DNA of 64,000 nt from positions 3,299,048 through 3,363,047 of the forward strand of contig NZ_CH672376.1 in assembly GCF_000153105.1 (NCBI RefSeq), given 5' to 3'. The notes under the pieces are model-generated. The model saw only the letters and a list, made by a program, of their open reading frames with translations, was not told the origin of the DNA and ran no database searches. The position numbers and the translations under genes were made by a program. Source of the DNA: Blastopirellula marina DSM 3645 (GTDB taxonomy: Bacteria; Planctomycetota; Planctomycetia; Pirellulales; Pirellulaceae). Positions 39,860 to 49,171 of the stretch are shown here, piece after piece; position 1 is the stretch's first letter; every line of letters starts with the position of its first letter.

Positions 39860-42800
39860 CTATTTGTTGTCATAGATCTTGTGCTGCTCATCGCCGCCGG
39901 CGAGTACAAACGCGGCCAGATCATAGATCTCTGCTTCCGTCAGCCAATTCATCAGGCCGTTGGGCATGATCGTCGTTTTGGTCTTGGCCTGATCGTCGAT
40001 GTCATCCTTCTTGATGATCGTCGGTTTGTCAGGACTCAGCGGATCGGTCAACAAGTGAAGTTCATCCGGCTTATCCAGGATCACCATGCCGGAGATCGCT
40101 TTGCCGTCGAGCGTCAGGATCGACTGCATGCGATACTTTTCATCGATTTGCTTCGACGGATCCAAGATCGATTCGAGCACATGTTTGGCCGTCTGGCGTT
40201 TGACATCCAGCTTCGACAAATCGGGACCAAAGTTTCCCCCTTTGCCGTTCAACTGGTGACATTGAGCACAGCCCAGCCGACCAAAGTAGATCTGGCCGGT
40301 CTCAAACGAACGTTTGCCGGACGTGACCTGATCGGTCTTCAGCTGATCGAACGTCCAGTTTTTGACAAACTTGGGGGTCCATTGGTCGCCGGCAGGATTC
40401 GCCGCGATCGCTGCGCTCCCATCTTCGAGCGGATATTTGGCCAACAAGTCGTTGGCGAACCAGAAGGTCTCGTCTCCCCGATCCACGGCGCGCAGCTTGG
40501 CGACTTGCTTCGCTTCGATCGGCTTCGCGCGGTTGGACCACGAGTTACGGACGAAGGTAAGGACCGCCGCGATTTCCTCGTCATTCAGCAACTGGCGGAA
40601 ACCGGTCATCGGCGGCAAGGGAGGAGAGCTATAACGCTTCCCTTTCACTTCGATCGTACCGTGCATCCCGTCCAGGGCCATGCTGATCAAGCGATCTTCG
40701 GAACCGGTCGCCCAAATGCTGCCATCCAGCGGCGGATACAGGTTCGGCATCCCTTGGCCATGCGTTTGGTGGCAAGTGGCGCAGTGACTTTCGCGGGTAT
40801 AGACTTCTTTGCCCAGGGCCAAAAGCTGCGGATCGACTTTGACCGGAATGCTGTTGCGCAGCTCGCGAAGCGTCGCGGCATACTTCTCTTGATCGGACGA
40901 CAAGCTGCGTGCGAGCACTTCGCCCAACGCCAATTGACGGGCGTATCGGTCCGTTTGGCGCTCGACCGGAGTCGCCGAACTCGCGAGATCAATCAACGTC
41001 GTCAGCACCTGACCGCGGTCTTGCAGCGACAAACGATCGATGACCGGTCGCGAAGGCAAGCTGGCCAGCGCTTCCAGGCCGGCGGCGGCGATCGACTCGA
41101 TCGCAATCAGCTTGGTGAAGTCATCAATCTTCTCCGCTTGATGGTCGGGCCAGGCCGAAATCGTTTCGATCGCGGCCCGACGCAAGTCGGTTTGACCGGC
41201 AGGACGAAGCATCGACGCGGGGATCGGCTGCTTTTTGATTCCGGGCCCCTTCCAGGAGATCTGCAGGCCGTCACCACCGCCGTTGTCAAAGTAGGTGACG
41301 ACGATCTCGTGCAATCCAGCCGTCAGATTCAGCGCCCCGCCTTTTTCATTCATGCCGTGCAGGCCGTCATGATTGACCAGCTGCACGCCGTCGATGTAGA
41401 TTCGCGAACCATCGTCCGATGCGGTGAAGAACGTGTATTCGCCGGCCGACGGAATATCGATCGCCGCGGTCTGACGCGTCGCGAACGCATCCTTCCGCCC
41501 TTTCGGAACGTACTTCTGGAAATTGTCGATCCGGCCTACCAACGTTGGCTTGACCGCATCCAGCGTTTCGTTGGCGACGTTCTGCGCCGGGTTCGGCTCG
41601 TAGTATTCAAACGCGACGGCGGGGGCGTCCGCCGAGGTTTGCGGAGAACTCGACTGCAAGTGAGCCGGCAACTCGAACATCAGCGGCTGGATGTGTGCGT
41701 ACAAAGGGGACGCGGCGGCCGATTTGCTGATTCGCTTGGCGGCGATCAGGAGATCCGCGAGCTTGTCTCGCGATTGCGACGCTGCTTGCCAGGCCGCTTC
41801 GGCCCCGCCGGCTTGAATCCAACCTTGATAGGCGGACGTGCGCACCGGCGCGGTCAACGCCGTCGCGGCGAGTTGGGCCAGCGCTGCTTGCGATGCGGCC
41901 AAGTTCTCTGGCGACGACTTGGCCAACAACTTGGTCAGGTCGTTCAGACTCGCCAGCTTTTCCTGTTCGGCCTTGGTGATCCAAGAGATCAACTCGGCCG
42001 TTGGGCTGCGGCCCGCTTTTTGGGCGAGGGCCGCCAACGCTTCTTGGCGGTCGGCGCTCGGAACGCCTGCGCGGCTCAAAAACGCCGCGTAGACTTCCGG
42101 CGTGCGAGTGAGCTTCAACAGCAGATTGGTGCTCGCCTTTTGCAATGCGTAGGAGGTTGCGGCCGGCGAAAGCTTGCGCCCCGACGCGAGCGCGTCGGTG
42201 ATCATCGCATCGACGTCGATCTGGCTGCGAGCATAGGCCAATACGGCGTCCAGTTCCGGATCGGTCGGTTGCGACGCGGCGACAAAAATCACTTCCGCGG
42301 CGTCCGCGCCGGCAAAGTTGACAGCCGACTTGATCGCTTCGGCGCGAACCAGTGGAGAGCCGTCATGCGCGGCTTGCAACAGCAGCGGCTCCCAGTCCTC
42401 GATCGCCCCGGCCCAATGACCGAGCGAACGAATCGCGGCGGCTCGGACGCGCGGCTCTGCGGCCGCCAGCACGGCGGCGACCAGATCGCGATTGGGGAGC
42501 CGGTGTTCTTCGTGAACCCAGATGCACTCGAGCATCGCCTGGGCGTCATCCGGTTGGCTGGCGTCCTTGGTCGCTACCCAAGCGGCGATCGCTTGGGCGA
42601 CTTCGTCCGAATCGCGGCCGCTGAGTTCGATGCGAGCGCGATAACGCGTCGAGTTTTCTTGGGCGTAGAACGCGTCCAGCACTTCGGCCAGCGGTTTGTC
42701 TTTCAATCTTACCGGCGTTACGAGCGGGCGATCTTTCGCGGTGACGCGCACAATTCTTCCATGCTGATGGTCGCGATTGGGGTCACGCATATTGTGCTGC

Positions 42801-44785
42801 ATGTGGCCGATGAGCGCGTTCGCCCAGTCGGCGACATACAACGCGCCGTCCGAGCCGATTTCGACATCCGAAGGGCGGAAGTTGGGATCGGACGAGACCA
42901 GGATCGGTTCGATCTCTTCCGCCGTAATGTCAGCGCCGTCGTACTTCACTTCGTGCTGCAAGACGCCGAGGAAGCCGATGCAATTGCAGATCAAAAAGTT
43001 GTCTTGAAACTTCTCGGGGAAATGGCTGCTCGAAATGATCCCGGTCGCAGCCACCGGACGAACCCGTTTTTTGAACCATTGTTTGTTGCCGCGGCCTTTG
43101 CCGATGTTCACGTACGAACCGGTGCCGCTGGTGCCGTCATTGGCGAACTGATAGCCCCATTTGTCGAAAACATCGCCGTGCGGATTCGGACCGATGGGGT
43201 AGTGGAACTCCATCTCAAACGTGCGGGGATTGAAGCGATGCACGCCGGTCTGCGTCGAGCGATAGGTGTGCGTCGGCGTTTCCATGGTGGCGACATTAAA
43301 GATGCCGCGCGACCAGTATATCCAACCATCGGGGCCCAATACCATCGCGTTGGCCGAGTGGTGCGAGTCGGCGCTAGAAAGCCCCTGCAACATGCGAATC
43401 TTCACGTCCGCTTTGTCGTCCCCGTCGGTATCTTTCAAAAACCACAGCTCCGGCAGCGCGGCGACGATCATTCCGCCGCCCCAGAATTCAAAACCGGTTA
43501 CGCTATTCAACCCGTCAGCGAAGATGACGCAACGATCGGCCACGCCGTCGCCGTTATCGTCCGGCAGGCAAACGATGCGGTCATGCCGCGGCTCCACCGG
43601 GTTCCAGTGGGGATAGCTGGGCCAGACCGACGCGAACAGGCGGCCATTGGGATCGACCGCCATTTGGACGGGGTTGATCAACTCAGGAAACATCTCCTCC
43701 GACGCGAAGATGTTGGCTTGCAACCCTGCGGCCAGGGTCAGCTTTTCCAAACCGGCTTCGGGAGCAAGGTACGAGAAGCGGCCGTCGGCCAGATCGCCGT
43801 CGCGGTTCGGTTTGACCGTCAGCTCTTTCGGCAGATTATCATCTTTGACTTCCAACGCTTCGCCGCAGGCAGCCGCCCAGACCACCTTGTCGCGGTTGGC
43901 GGTCATGACGTCAAAGATCTCCATTTCGCGCAACATGACGTCGGCGTTGGATTGCCCAAACCAAGCGAGCTTCGAGCGGCCGCCGAACACGTTGTAACCA
44001 TCCACCACGCGATAGCGACTGAACCAGAAGTAGTTCTTTTCCAGAACTGCGTCGCGCAGGTTTTGCACCAGCGTCGAATCGGCGCTGGGCGCCGGCTTGC
44101 CGAACAGCTGTGGGATGATGACTTCGGCGATCGCCTTGTCGCCGTGCTCAAGCAAGTGAATGCCGTTCATGGTCAGCGGCTTCTCGGCGGCGGCGTACAT
44201 CTCCAGCGAAGGCGTAAAGAGATCGACGAACAAGACGTCTTTCACCGCACACGTTTCGCGCATCGCGTCGGTATAGAGCTTCAGGTTGACGTTGTTCTGC
44301 GATCCGTCGGGGAGATGACGGCTGTAAAGATTTTCGTGGGCGAGCGGCGAAAAGAGGACGATCTGCGGAGCGCTGGTCCCGTTGTATTTTTGACGGCGCA
44401 TGCCGTCGATCGTGTCGACCAGATCCTGTTGAAAGGAGGCCAGCTTCGTAGGACCCTGCAGCGCCTCGTTGTAGCCGAAGAAGCCGAAGACGACGTCGGT
44501 CTCGTTCTTGGTCAACCATTGGTCCGGGCTGCCGAAGTTATCTTCGCGCGGTCGCAGTTTTAGCTCGTCGCCGGGGACGGCCAAGTTGCGGAACGTGAGA
44601 TTCAGGTCGGGATGGAGCGCGTGGATATACGTCTCTAGCCAACCGTGATGCTGCATCCGATCGGCGGTCGTGTTGCCGATGATCGAGATGTGATCTCCCT
44701 GCTTCAGATCAAGCGTCTGGGCGTTCGTCACTACCGCGGGAAGAAGGAACAGACATGCCGAGAGAGAAAGCAGAGCGCTTCGCAT
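39860..44785 (-). CDS. Giant SGNH / propeller / HEAT / PA14 / dihaem cytochrome fusion
   Basis: A 1641-residue exported protein (start ATG 44785, signal peptide ending VVTNAQ). Domains in order: an SGNH hydrolase-like domain to about 270 (HISIIGNTTADRMQHHGW, GFFGYNEA, NGIHLLEHGD); a PVC-type propeller, about 330-730 (ANIFASEEMFPELINPVQMA, DGALYVADWANALIG); HEAT repeats, about 760-1060; a PA14 domain near 1130-1250 (YTFFTASDDGSRIYIDGVQL); and two c-type cytochrome domains with CATCH near 1355 and CAQCH near 1515. It would combine ester cleavage, sugar binding and oxidation in one periplasmic protein. The opposite strand is almost fully open over the same span, a coding shadow. Followed by ThuA. 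Confidence 0.9.
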   Translation of the reverse strand: MRSALLSLSACLFLLPAVVTNAQTLDLKQGDHISIIGNTTADRMQHHGWLETYIHALHPDLNLTFRNLAVPGDELKLRPREDNFGSPDQWLTKNETDVVFGFFGYNEALQGPTKLASFQQDLVDTIDGMRRQKYNGTSAPQIVLFSPLAHENLYSRHLPDGSQNNVNLKLYTDAMRETCAVKDVLFVDLFTPSLEMYAAAEKPLTMNGIHLLEHGDKAIAEVIIPQLFGKPAPSADSTLVQNLRDAVLEKNYFWFSRYRVVDGYNVFGGRSKLAWFGQSNADVMLREMEIFDVMTANRDKVVWAAACGEALEVKDDNLPKELTVKPNRDGDLADGRFSYLAPEAGLEKLTLAAGLQANIFASEEMFPELINPVQMAVDPNGRLFASVWPSYPHWNPVEPRHDRIVCLPDDNGDGVADRCVIFADGLNSVTGFEFWGGGMIVAALPELWFLKDTDGDDKADVKIRMLQGLSSADSHHSANAMVLGPDGWIYWSRGIFNVATMETPTHTYRSTQTGVHRFNPRTFEMEFHYPIGPNPHGDVFDKWGYQFANDGTSGTGSYVNIGKGRGNKQWFKKRVRPVAATGIISSSHFPEKFQDNFLICNCIGFLGVLQHEVKYDGADITAEEIEPILVSSDPNFRPSDVEIGSDGALYVADWANALIGHMQHNMRDPNRDHQHGRIVRVTAKDRPLVTPVRLKDKPLAEVLDAFYAQENSTRYRARIELSGRDSDEVAQAIAAWVATKDASQPDDAQAMLECIWVHEEHRLPNRDLVAAVLAAAEPRVRAAAIRSLGHWAGAIEDWEPLLLQAAHDGSPLVRAEAIKSAVNFAGADAAEVIFVAASQPTDPELDAVLAYARSQIDVDAMITDALASGRKLSPAATSYALQKASTNLLLKLTRTPEVYAAFLSRAGVPSADRQEALAALAQKAGRSPTAELISWITKAEQEKLASLNDLTKLLAKSSPENLAASQAALAQLAATALTAPVRTSAYQGWIQAGGAEAAWQAASQSRDKLADLLIAAKRISKSAAASPLYAHIQPLMFELPAHLQSSSPQTSADAPAVAFEYYEPNPAQNVANETLDAVKPTLVGRIDNFQKYVPKGRKDAFATRQTAAIDIPSAGEYTFFTASDDGSRIYIDGVQLVNHDGLHGMNEKGGALNLTAGLHEIVVTYFDNGGGDGLQISWKGPGIKKQPIPASMLRPAGQTDLRRAAIETISAWPDHQAEKIDDFTKLIAIESIAAAGLEALASLPSRPVIDRLSLQDRGQVLTTLIDLASSATPVERQTDRYARQLALGEVLARSLSSDQEKYAATLRELRNSIPVKVDPQLLALGKEVYTRESHCATCHQTHGQGMPNLYPPLDGSIWATGSEDRLISMALDGMHGTIEVKGKRYSSPPLPPMTGFRQLLNDEEIAAVLTFVRNSWSNRAKPIEAKQVAKLRAVDRGDETFWFANDLLAKYPLEDGSAAIAANPAGDQWTPKFVKNWTFDQLKTDQVTSGKRSFETGQIYFGRLGCAQCHQLNGKGGNFGPDLSKLDVKRQTAKHVLESILDPSKQIDEKYRMQSILTLDGKAISGMVILDKPDELHLLTDPLSPDKPTIIKKDDIDDQAKTKTTIMPNGLMNWLTEAEIYDLAAFVLAGGDEQHKIYDNK

Positions 44786-45001
44786 AGAATCAGTTCTCAA
44801 GGAGGCAGGATCGAAGGCAGGTCGCAGCACTGACTGCGCGGCGCACGAGGATTGCCCCCGATCTTAACCTTCCCGACGGACAGTTTCCAGACGCGGATAA
44901 GGTTTCTAGGGGCGTTGTGATCGATTACAGCGGCGAATTCGGCCGTACATCGCAACTTCCGATGGCTTGTGCTTCTCGCCGCGATCATTCGTGCATCCCA
45001 C

Positions 45002-45037
45002 AGAAAAAGCCGCCAACCCAATGCGGGCTGGCGGCTT
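45002..45037 (-). terminator. Terminator of the HEAT-repeat gene
   Basis: On the minus strand AAGCCGCCA (45037-45029) pairs with TGGCGGCTT (45015-45007), and TTTTTCTG follows. It lies about 40 bases after the stop codon at 45078. Confidence 0.85.
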
Positions 45038-45077
45038 GCAGAAATTTCAACCGACGGTAGTCGCAACAAGGTTTTGA

Positions 45078-46739
45078 CTACTTGTCTTGCCCGATCGCTT
45101 CCAGCGCTTGGGCAGCCGAGTCACGCACGGCTTGGTCTTGATCCTTCAACAGCGACTGCAGCGCGGGCGTCGCCGATTTGGCGGCCGGACCGAGTTGACC
45201 TAACAGCTCGGCGGCGCCTTTACGCGACACGGGATGCTCGGCTTTGCAGGCGGCCGTCAGTTCCGGCAGTACTTTCGCAGCGGTCTCGTCCGACTTGCCG
45301 CTGATCTTCATCTCTGACCAGGCGCACAGGACGCGAAGCGAAATGTCATCGCTGCTCGACATCACTTTCAGCAACGCAGGCTCCGCTTCGGCGGCGGCTG
45401 GCCCCATTTTGCCAAGGGAAAGAGCCGCATCATGCGGCGTGGCGCCTTCGCCCTCTTGCAAGGCCTGGATCAATCGCTGCACGCTGCCTTTGGCGGCGGC
45501 GGGACCGATTCCACCCAGCGCCAAAATCGCGACGTTCGCGGTCCGCGGATTCTCGTTGTCAATCAGCGCGACCAAGTCCGGAACCGCCGGCGCGGCGCCT
45601 TCGCCCATGTCGCCGAGGATCGCGGCAACCGGCTGCTGCAGTTGCTCGTTTTTCAGGGCCGCGGTTAAATGCGGGATGGCCGGAGGGCCAAGGCTAGCGA
45701 GCACTTCGATCGCTTCACCCAGGATCGAAGCGTCGGCGCCTGGCAACGATTTGTGCAATTCAGCAATGACCAACTCGGGCTGGGCCTGCAATGCGATCAA
45801 CGCTTTCGCGGCGGTCGAGCGAACCCAGGGATCTTCGTTAGCCAGCGCAACGGCAAGTCGCGTCACGACCTGCTTCTGCATCTCTTGGTTGTCAGGATTG
45901 GCTCGCGCCAACGCCCATTCGCTAACCAGGCTCAAGACCTGATCTTTGCCGCCGACGTTGGCCAGGATCTTCGCCTGATCGTCCGCCGGAATTTTGGCGA
46001 TTCGCCCCAACGCGAACGTCGCTGCGAGCTGCAGATAATCTTCGTCTAAGCATTTGGCGATTGCGGGAATCGACGGCTCCGCCGCTTCCGGCATGCCGGC
46101 CAGCGCGAGAATCGCTTCGCGACGCGTTTCGATCGGTGCGTCGGCCAACAACGCGGTCAGCGCCGGAGCGGCGTCAGCGGCTTCCGGCCCCATGTCACGC
46201 AAAATCAGACAGGCCCAGAAGGCCGCTTTCTCATTCTTCAACGCTTCCGTCAAACCGGGCACCGCCTGTTTGCCGGCGATGGTGATCGTTTGCATCGCTC
46301 GCAGGCGAACGGCGTCATCCGAACCACCCAAAAGTTTAACGAACAGGCCGATCACTTTTTGGCGATCGGGGTGCGTCGCCGGTATCGCGCTGATCGCCTG
46401 GCGACGGACCAACGGATCGGGATCGCCGACCAGTTTCACCAAGCTGTCGACGGCAGGCGCTGCGGCGGAACCAATTTGTCCGAGCGCGTGAGCGGCGTGC
46501 GCTCGAACTGCGGCCGAAGGTGATTTCAATTTCTCGATCAGCGGCTCAACCGCGGCGGCGCCGCCGTCGCGTAGCGCGCCCAGTTGATCGATCGCTTTCA
46601 TCAGCACCAGCTCGTCGGTAGACGAGAGGGCGGCGATCGATTGTTCGGTGGTCGGAGCGTCGGCCAAAGCCGAACCAGAAAAAGCAAGCGCTGCAGCAAA
46701 AGCCGTCGACGCCAGAAATCGCGGAATATTGAAGTTCAT
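45078..46739 (-). CDS. Secreted HEAT-repeat protein
   Basis: A 553-residue protein with a signal peptide (FLASTAFAAALAFSGSALA). The entire mature part consists of about 13 HEAT repeats of 35-40 residues (for example AVEPLIEKLKSPSAAVRAHAAHALGQIG and AVPDLVALIDNENPRTANVAILALGGIG), with no haem or catalytic motif. Such proteins serve as periplasmic scaffolds. The gene is followed by its own terminator. The neighbouring leftward gene at 46773 begins 33 bases before it, so these two and possibly the Gly-rich gene may form one unit. Confidence 0.85.
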   Translation of the reverse strand: MNFNIPRFLASTAFAAALAFSGSALADAPTTEQSIAALSSTDELVLMKAIDQLGALRDGGAAAVEPLIEKLKSPSAAVRAHAAHALGQIGSAAAPAVDSLVKLVGDPDPLVRRQAISAIPATHPDRQKVIGLFVKLLGGSDDAVRLRAMQTITIAGKQAVPGLTEALKNEKAAFWACLILRDMGPEAADAAPALTALLADAPIETRREAILALAGMPEAAEPSIPAIAKCLDEDYLQLAATFALGRIAKIPADDQAKILANVGGKDQVLSLVSEWALARANPDNQEMQKQVVTRLAVALANEDPWVRSTAAKALIALQAQPELVIAELHKSLPGADASILGEAIEVLASLGPPAIPHLTAALKNEQLQQPVAAILGDMGEGAAPAVPDLVALIDNENPRTANVAILALGGIGPAAAKGSVQRLIQALQEGEGATPHDAALSLGKMGPAAAEAEPALLKVMSSSDDISLRVLCAWSEMKISGKSDETAAKVLPELTAACKAEHPVSRKGAAELLGQLGPAAKSATPALQSLLKDQDQAVRDSAAQALEAIGQDK

Positions 46740-46772
46740 GATTTGTCTATCTCAGGTGTGGGCGTCAAGGAA

Positions 46773-47420
46773 TTACTGCAAGTCGACCTGGCAAGTCGCG
46801 TAAAGCAAGCTCTTCAAGAAAGTGCTCGCTTGCACGTACTGCTGCGGCGGGACTTTTTTGATGCCGCTCTTCAGCTTGGCGTTCATTTCGTCCGCCGTTT
46901 GGATGAACGTGTTCACATCCTGATAGCCTAGTCCGCCGTGGGTCGCTTTCTTCTCGAGCAGAGTGCTCAGCGCGTCTCGCTCTGATTCGAAGGAAGGATA
47001 CTGCAACAAGGTCGGCCATTGGACTTCGCCGCTCACCGCATTCATTTGATCGGTCGAAAGCGGTTTGGGAGCACTGGACCGAGCGAGGTAAACCAACTGC
47101 TCTTCGGTCGGTCGCGGGTTCTTCTTGGCGACATAGGCGTCGCGCGTTTCACGCATCTGGAAGTAGGTGTCCGCGTATTGCTGATGGTTCGCAATCTCGT
47201 TGCTTTGCGCTTGGGTCGCATAGACGGCGGCCTGCGAGGTTTGCAAATTGTACGAACCGCGAGCGCTGGTCAAATTGGCCATGCCATTGAGTGCGCCTTG
47301 TTCGGCCGTTGCGGTATTGGTATAGCTGCCGTAATACGGCGGGCCGCCAGGATACCCGGGTTGTGCCGACGCGGTTCCGGCGAGCAACAGGAAGGGAATG
47401 GAAAACAAAATCAGTTTCAT
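46773..47420 (-). CDS. Secreted protein of unknown function
   Basis: A 215-residue protein with a signal peptide (MKLILFSIPFLLLAGTASA). The first mature segment is Gly/Pro/Tyr-rich (QPGYPGGPPYYGSYTNTA). A helical, Gln/Ala-rich middle follows (TARGS-type NLQTSQAAVYATQAQSNEI). The C-terminal part includes WPTLLQYPSFESERDALSTL and TADEMNAKLKSGI. I do not recognise a family. It sits between a Gly-rich secreted protein and the HEAT protein on the same strand, so a shared cell-envelope role is possible. Confidence 0.7.
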   Translation of the reverse strand: MKLILFSIPFLLLAGTASAQPGYPGGPPYYGSYTNTATAEQGALNGMANLTSARGSYNLQTSQAAVYATQAQSNEIANHQQYADTYFQMRETRDAYVAKKNPRPTEEQLVYLARSSAPKPLSTDQMNAVSGEVQWPTLLQYPSFESERDALSTLLEKKATHGGLGYQDVNTFIQTADEMNAKLKSGIKKVPPQQYVQASTFLKSLLYATCQVDLQ

Positions 47421-47523
47421 CGTGTGAACTCTCAGAGATTGAGAAAGTTAAGTGTGCTAGTAACGCGAAACGGCGTTCTCCACCGAGATCGCCGAAACGC
47501 TATCCAATTGCAGCGAAAAGTCG

Positions 47524-49137
47524 CTACTCGCTCAAGGGGTCCGAATTGGAGTTGGAATCCGCGTCGGCGCCAGAGTCATCTGGGTTTTTCAGCCGCACGA
47601 GCAACCATTGTTCGGTCTTCTCGGTTCCAAAATGGATCAGTGCGGGAGCTTCGTCTTTGGTCAAGTTGTAAAGCCCCGTTTCCACCACGTTGGTCGTATT
47701 GTCGCCCACCGTAAAAGCGACGCGTTGCGTCTTCTTATCGGCCGAGCCTTGAATCACCTGCGTCTTGTCGGTCTTCGTATCGGTGTAATTTCCCCGAATG
47801 ATTCCCTGCTTGTTGATCGCCAGCTGGATCGTCACGTCCGAGGTCGTTTCGCCGGTCTTGGTCAAAGCGAAGACGCCGAGCGGCAGCCAGTCGCCTTCTT
47901 TCGACGCCGACGCATCGGCCCCGTCGGTCGCCAGCGTACTCGCCTGATCGTAGTACTGCTGCGGAGTTCCGGCGTTTTGGCCGTTCACATAGACGCCGTC
48001 GTCTTGATAGACGACCGTGTTGCCATAGTCATAGTAAACGGGCGCGACCGGATAGTAACCCATCCAACTGTCAAGCGAGTTCCAGGTCGCGGCTCGCCAG
48101 CAATAGCCGGCCGTCCAACCGGCGGCGAACCAAGCGCCAGGATGATTCGTGTACCAACCGTGACCATAGACGCCCCAGTGATTGAAATTGCCGCGCACCG
48201 CGACGGCGCAGTTGTATCGTCCAGAAGGAGAAACCCGGGCGAATCCCGCAGCAGCGCCCCCATGGGGGCCAACCACCGCTCCGCGAGCGGCCGCGCCTCC
48301 GTTGGGACCGCGGATCGCTCCGCCTGCGGCGACACCGCCGTTGGGGCCGCGACCAATGGCTTGTCCGCCAGCGGCTCCGCCGGCGCCTTCAAATCCGCGA
48401 CCAGCCACGGCGCCGCCGTTGGGGCCAACCGCCGCTCCGCGTCCGACGGTGTTATCCCGCGGTCCAGTGACGGTTGTTCCGGCCGCAGCGCCGCCGCGAG
48501 GTCCGTCAACCGAGCCGTGGTTCACATCGAAATTGTTGCCGTCCCAGCTGTTGTGGTTGACGTTCGTGCCCAGGTTGTGCAGGCCTTCATCCGAAGGGAG
48601 CCCCAAAAAGTTGTTCAGTTGTCCCCGGCTGGGAGCTTTGCCGTTTAGACCAGCACCGCCGAGCCCGCCAAAATTGCCAGCGCCACGATCCAAACCACCG
48701 GCCCCGCCGGCACCTAATCCACCGAAGTTGCCGGCCCCGCGATCAAGTCCGCCGCCGCCGAGTCCGCCAAAGTTTCCGGCGCCGCCGCCGAGACCACCAA
48801 CCCCGCGATCGAGTCCGCCGCCGCCGCCGAGTCCGCCAAAGTTTCCAGCACCACCGCCGAGACCACCGGCCCCGCGATTGATTCCGCCTGCGCCGCCGAG
48901 TCCGCCGAAGTTACCACCTCCGCCGAGGCCGCCGGCGCCGCGGTTGAACCCGCCGCCCCCGCTGAATCCGCCGCCCCCCATGCCGCCGCGAGCGCCTCCA
49001 CTGAAACCTCCGCCTCCGCCGCCAAATCCGCCTCGGCCGCCTCCGCCGCCAAAGCCGCCGCGAGCCCAGCACTGCGAGTAGGAAATTGCTAGGATCAAAC
49101 CGAACGTTACGGTCCAAGTAAGTCGTTGACGAATCAT
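47524..49137 (-). CDS. Secreted Gly-rich protein with conserved C-terminal domain
   Basis: A 537-residue protein (ATG 49137, or 49146 three codons earlier) with a signal peptide (TVTFGLILAISYSQCWA). Residues about 25-150 are tandem GGGG, GAGG and GGLDRGAGNFGGL repeats, an extended low-complexity region. Residues 150-320 hold repeats of GPNGGAAA type with RG. A conserved aromatic domain follows (NFNHWGVYGHGWYTNHPGAW, GYCWRAATWNSLDSWMGYY), then a beta-rich C-terminus resembling a small lipocalin (LPLGVFALTKTGETTSDVTI). The pattern is common in planctomycete secreted proteins but has no known function. The repeats should be unstable and may vary between strains. Confidence 0.8.
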   Translation of the reverse strand: MIRQRLTWTVTFGLILAISYSQCWARGGFGGGGGRGGFGGGGGGFSGGARGGMGGGGFSGGGGFNRGAGGLGGGGNFGGLGGAGGINRGAGGLGGGAGNFGGLGGGGGLDRGVGGLGGGAGNFGGLGGGGLDRGAGNFGGLGAGGAGGLDRGAGNFGGLGGAGLNGKAPSRGQLNNFLGLPSDEGLHNLGTNVNHNSWDGNNFDVNHGSVDGPRGGAAAGTTVTGPRDNTVGRGAAVGPNGGAVAGRGFEGAGGAAGGQAIGRGPNGGVAAGGAIRGPNGGAAARGAVVGPHGGAAAGFARVSPSGRYNCAVAVRGNFNHWGVYGHGWYTNHPGAWFAAGWTAGYCWRAATWNSLDSWMGYYPVAPVYYDYGNTVVYQDDGVYVNGQNAGTPQQYYDQASTLATDGADASASKEGDWLPLGVFALTKTGETTSDVTIQLAINKQGIIRGNYTDTKTDKTQVIQGSADKKTQRVAFTVGDNTTNVVETGLYNLTKDEAPALIHFGTEKTEQWLLVRLKNPDDSGADADSNSNSDPLSE

Positions 49138-49171
49138 GGCATCCATCCGATAGGCGAGCGTGGAAGAAGAA

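Noticed and set aside
39830..44563. A 1577-codon open frame on the plus strand opposite the giant fusion gene
   Set aside because: It has no recognisable domain or start signal. The opposite strand encodes clear domains and two haem motifs. High GC at third positions in this phase suppresses stops on the other strand, so it is a coding shadow.
48182..49081. A Pro-rich plus-strand frame opposite the Gly-rich protein
   Set aside because: Pro-rich composition is simply the complement of Gly codons; no signal or start.
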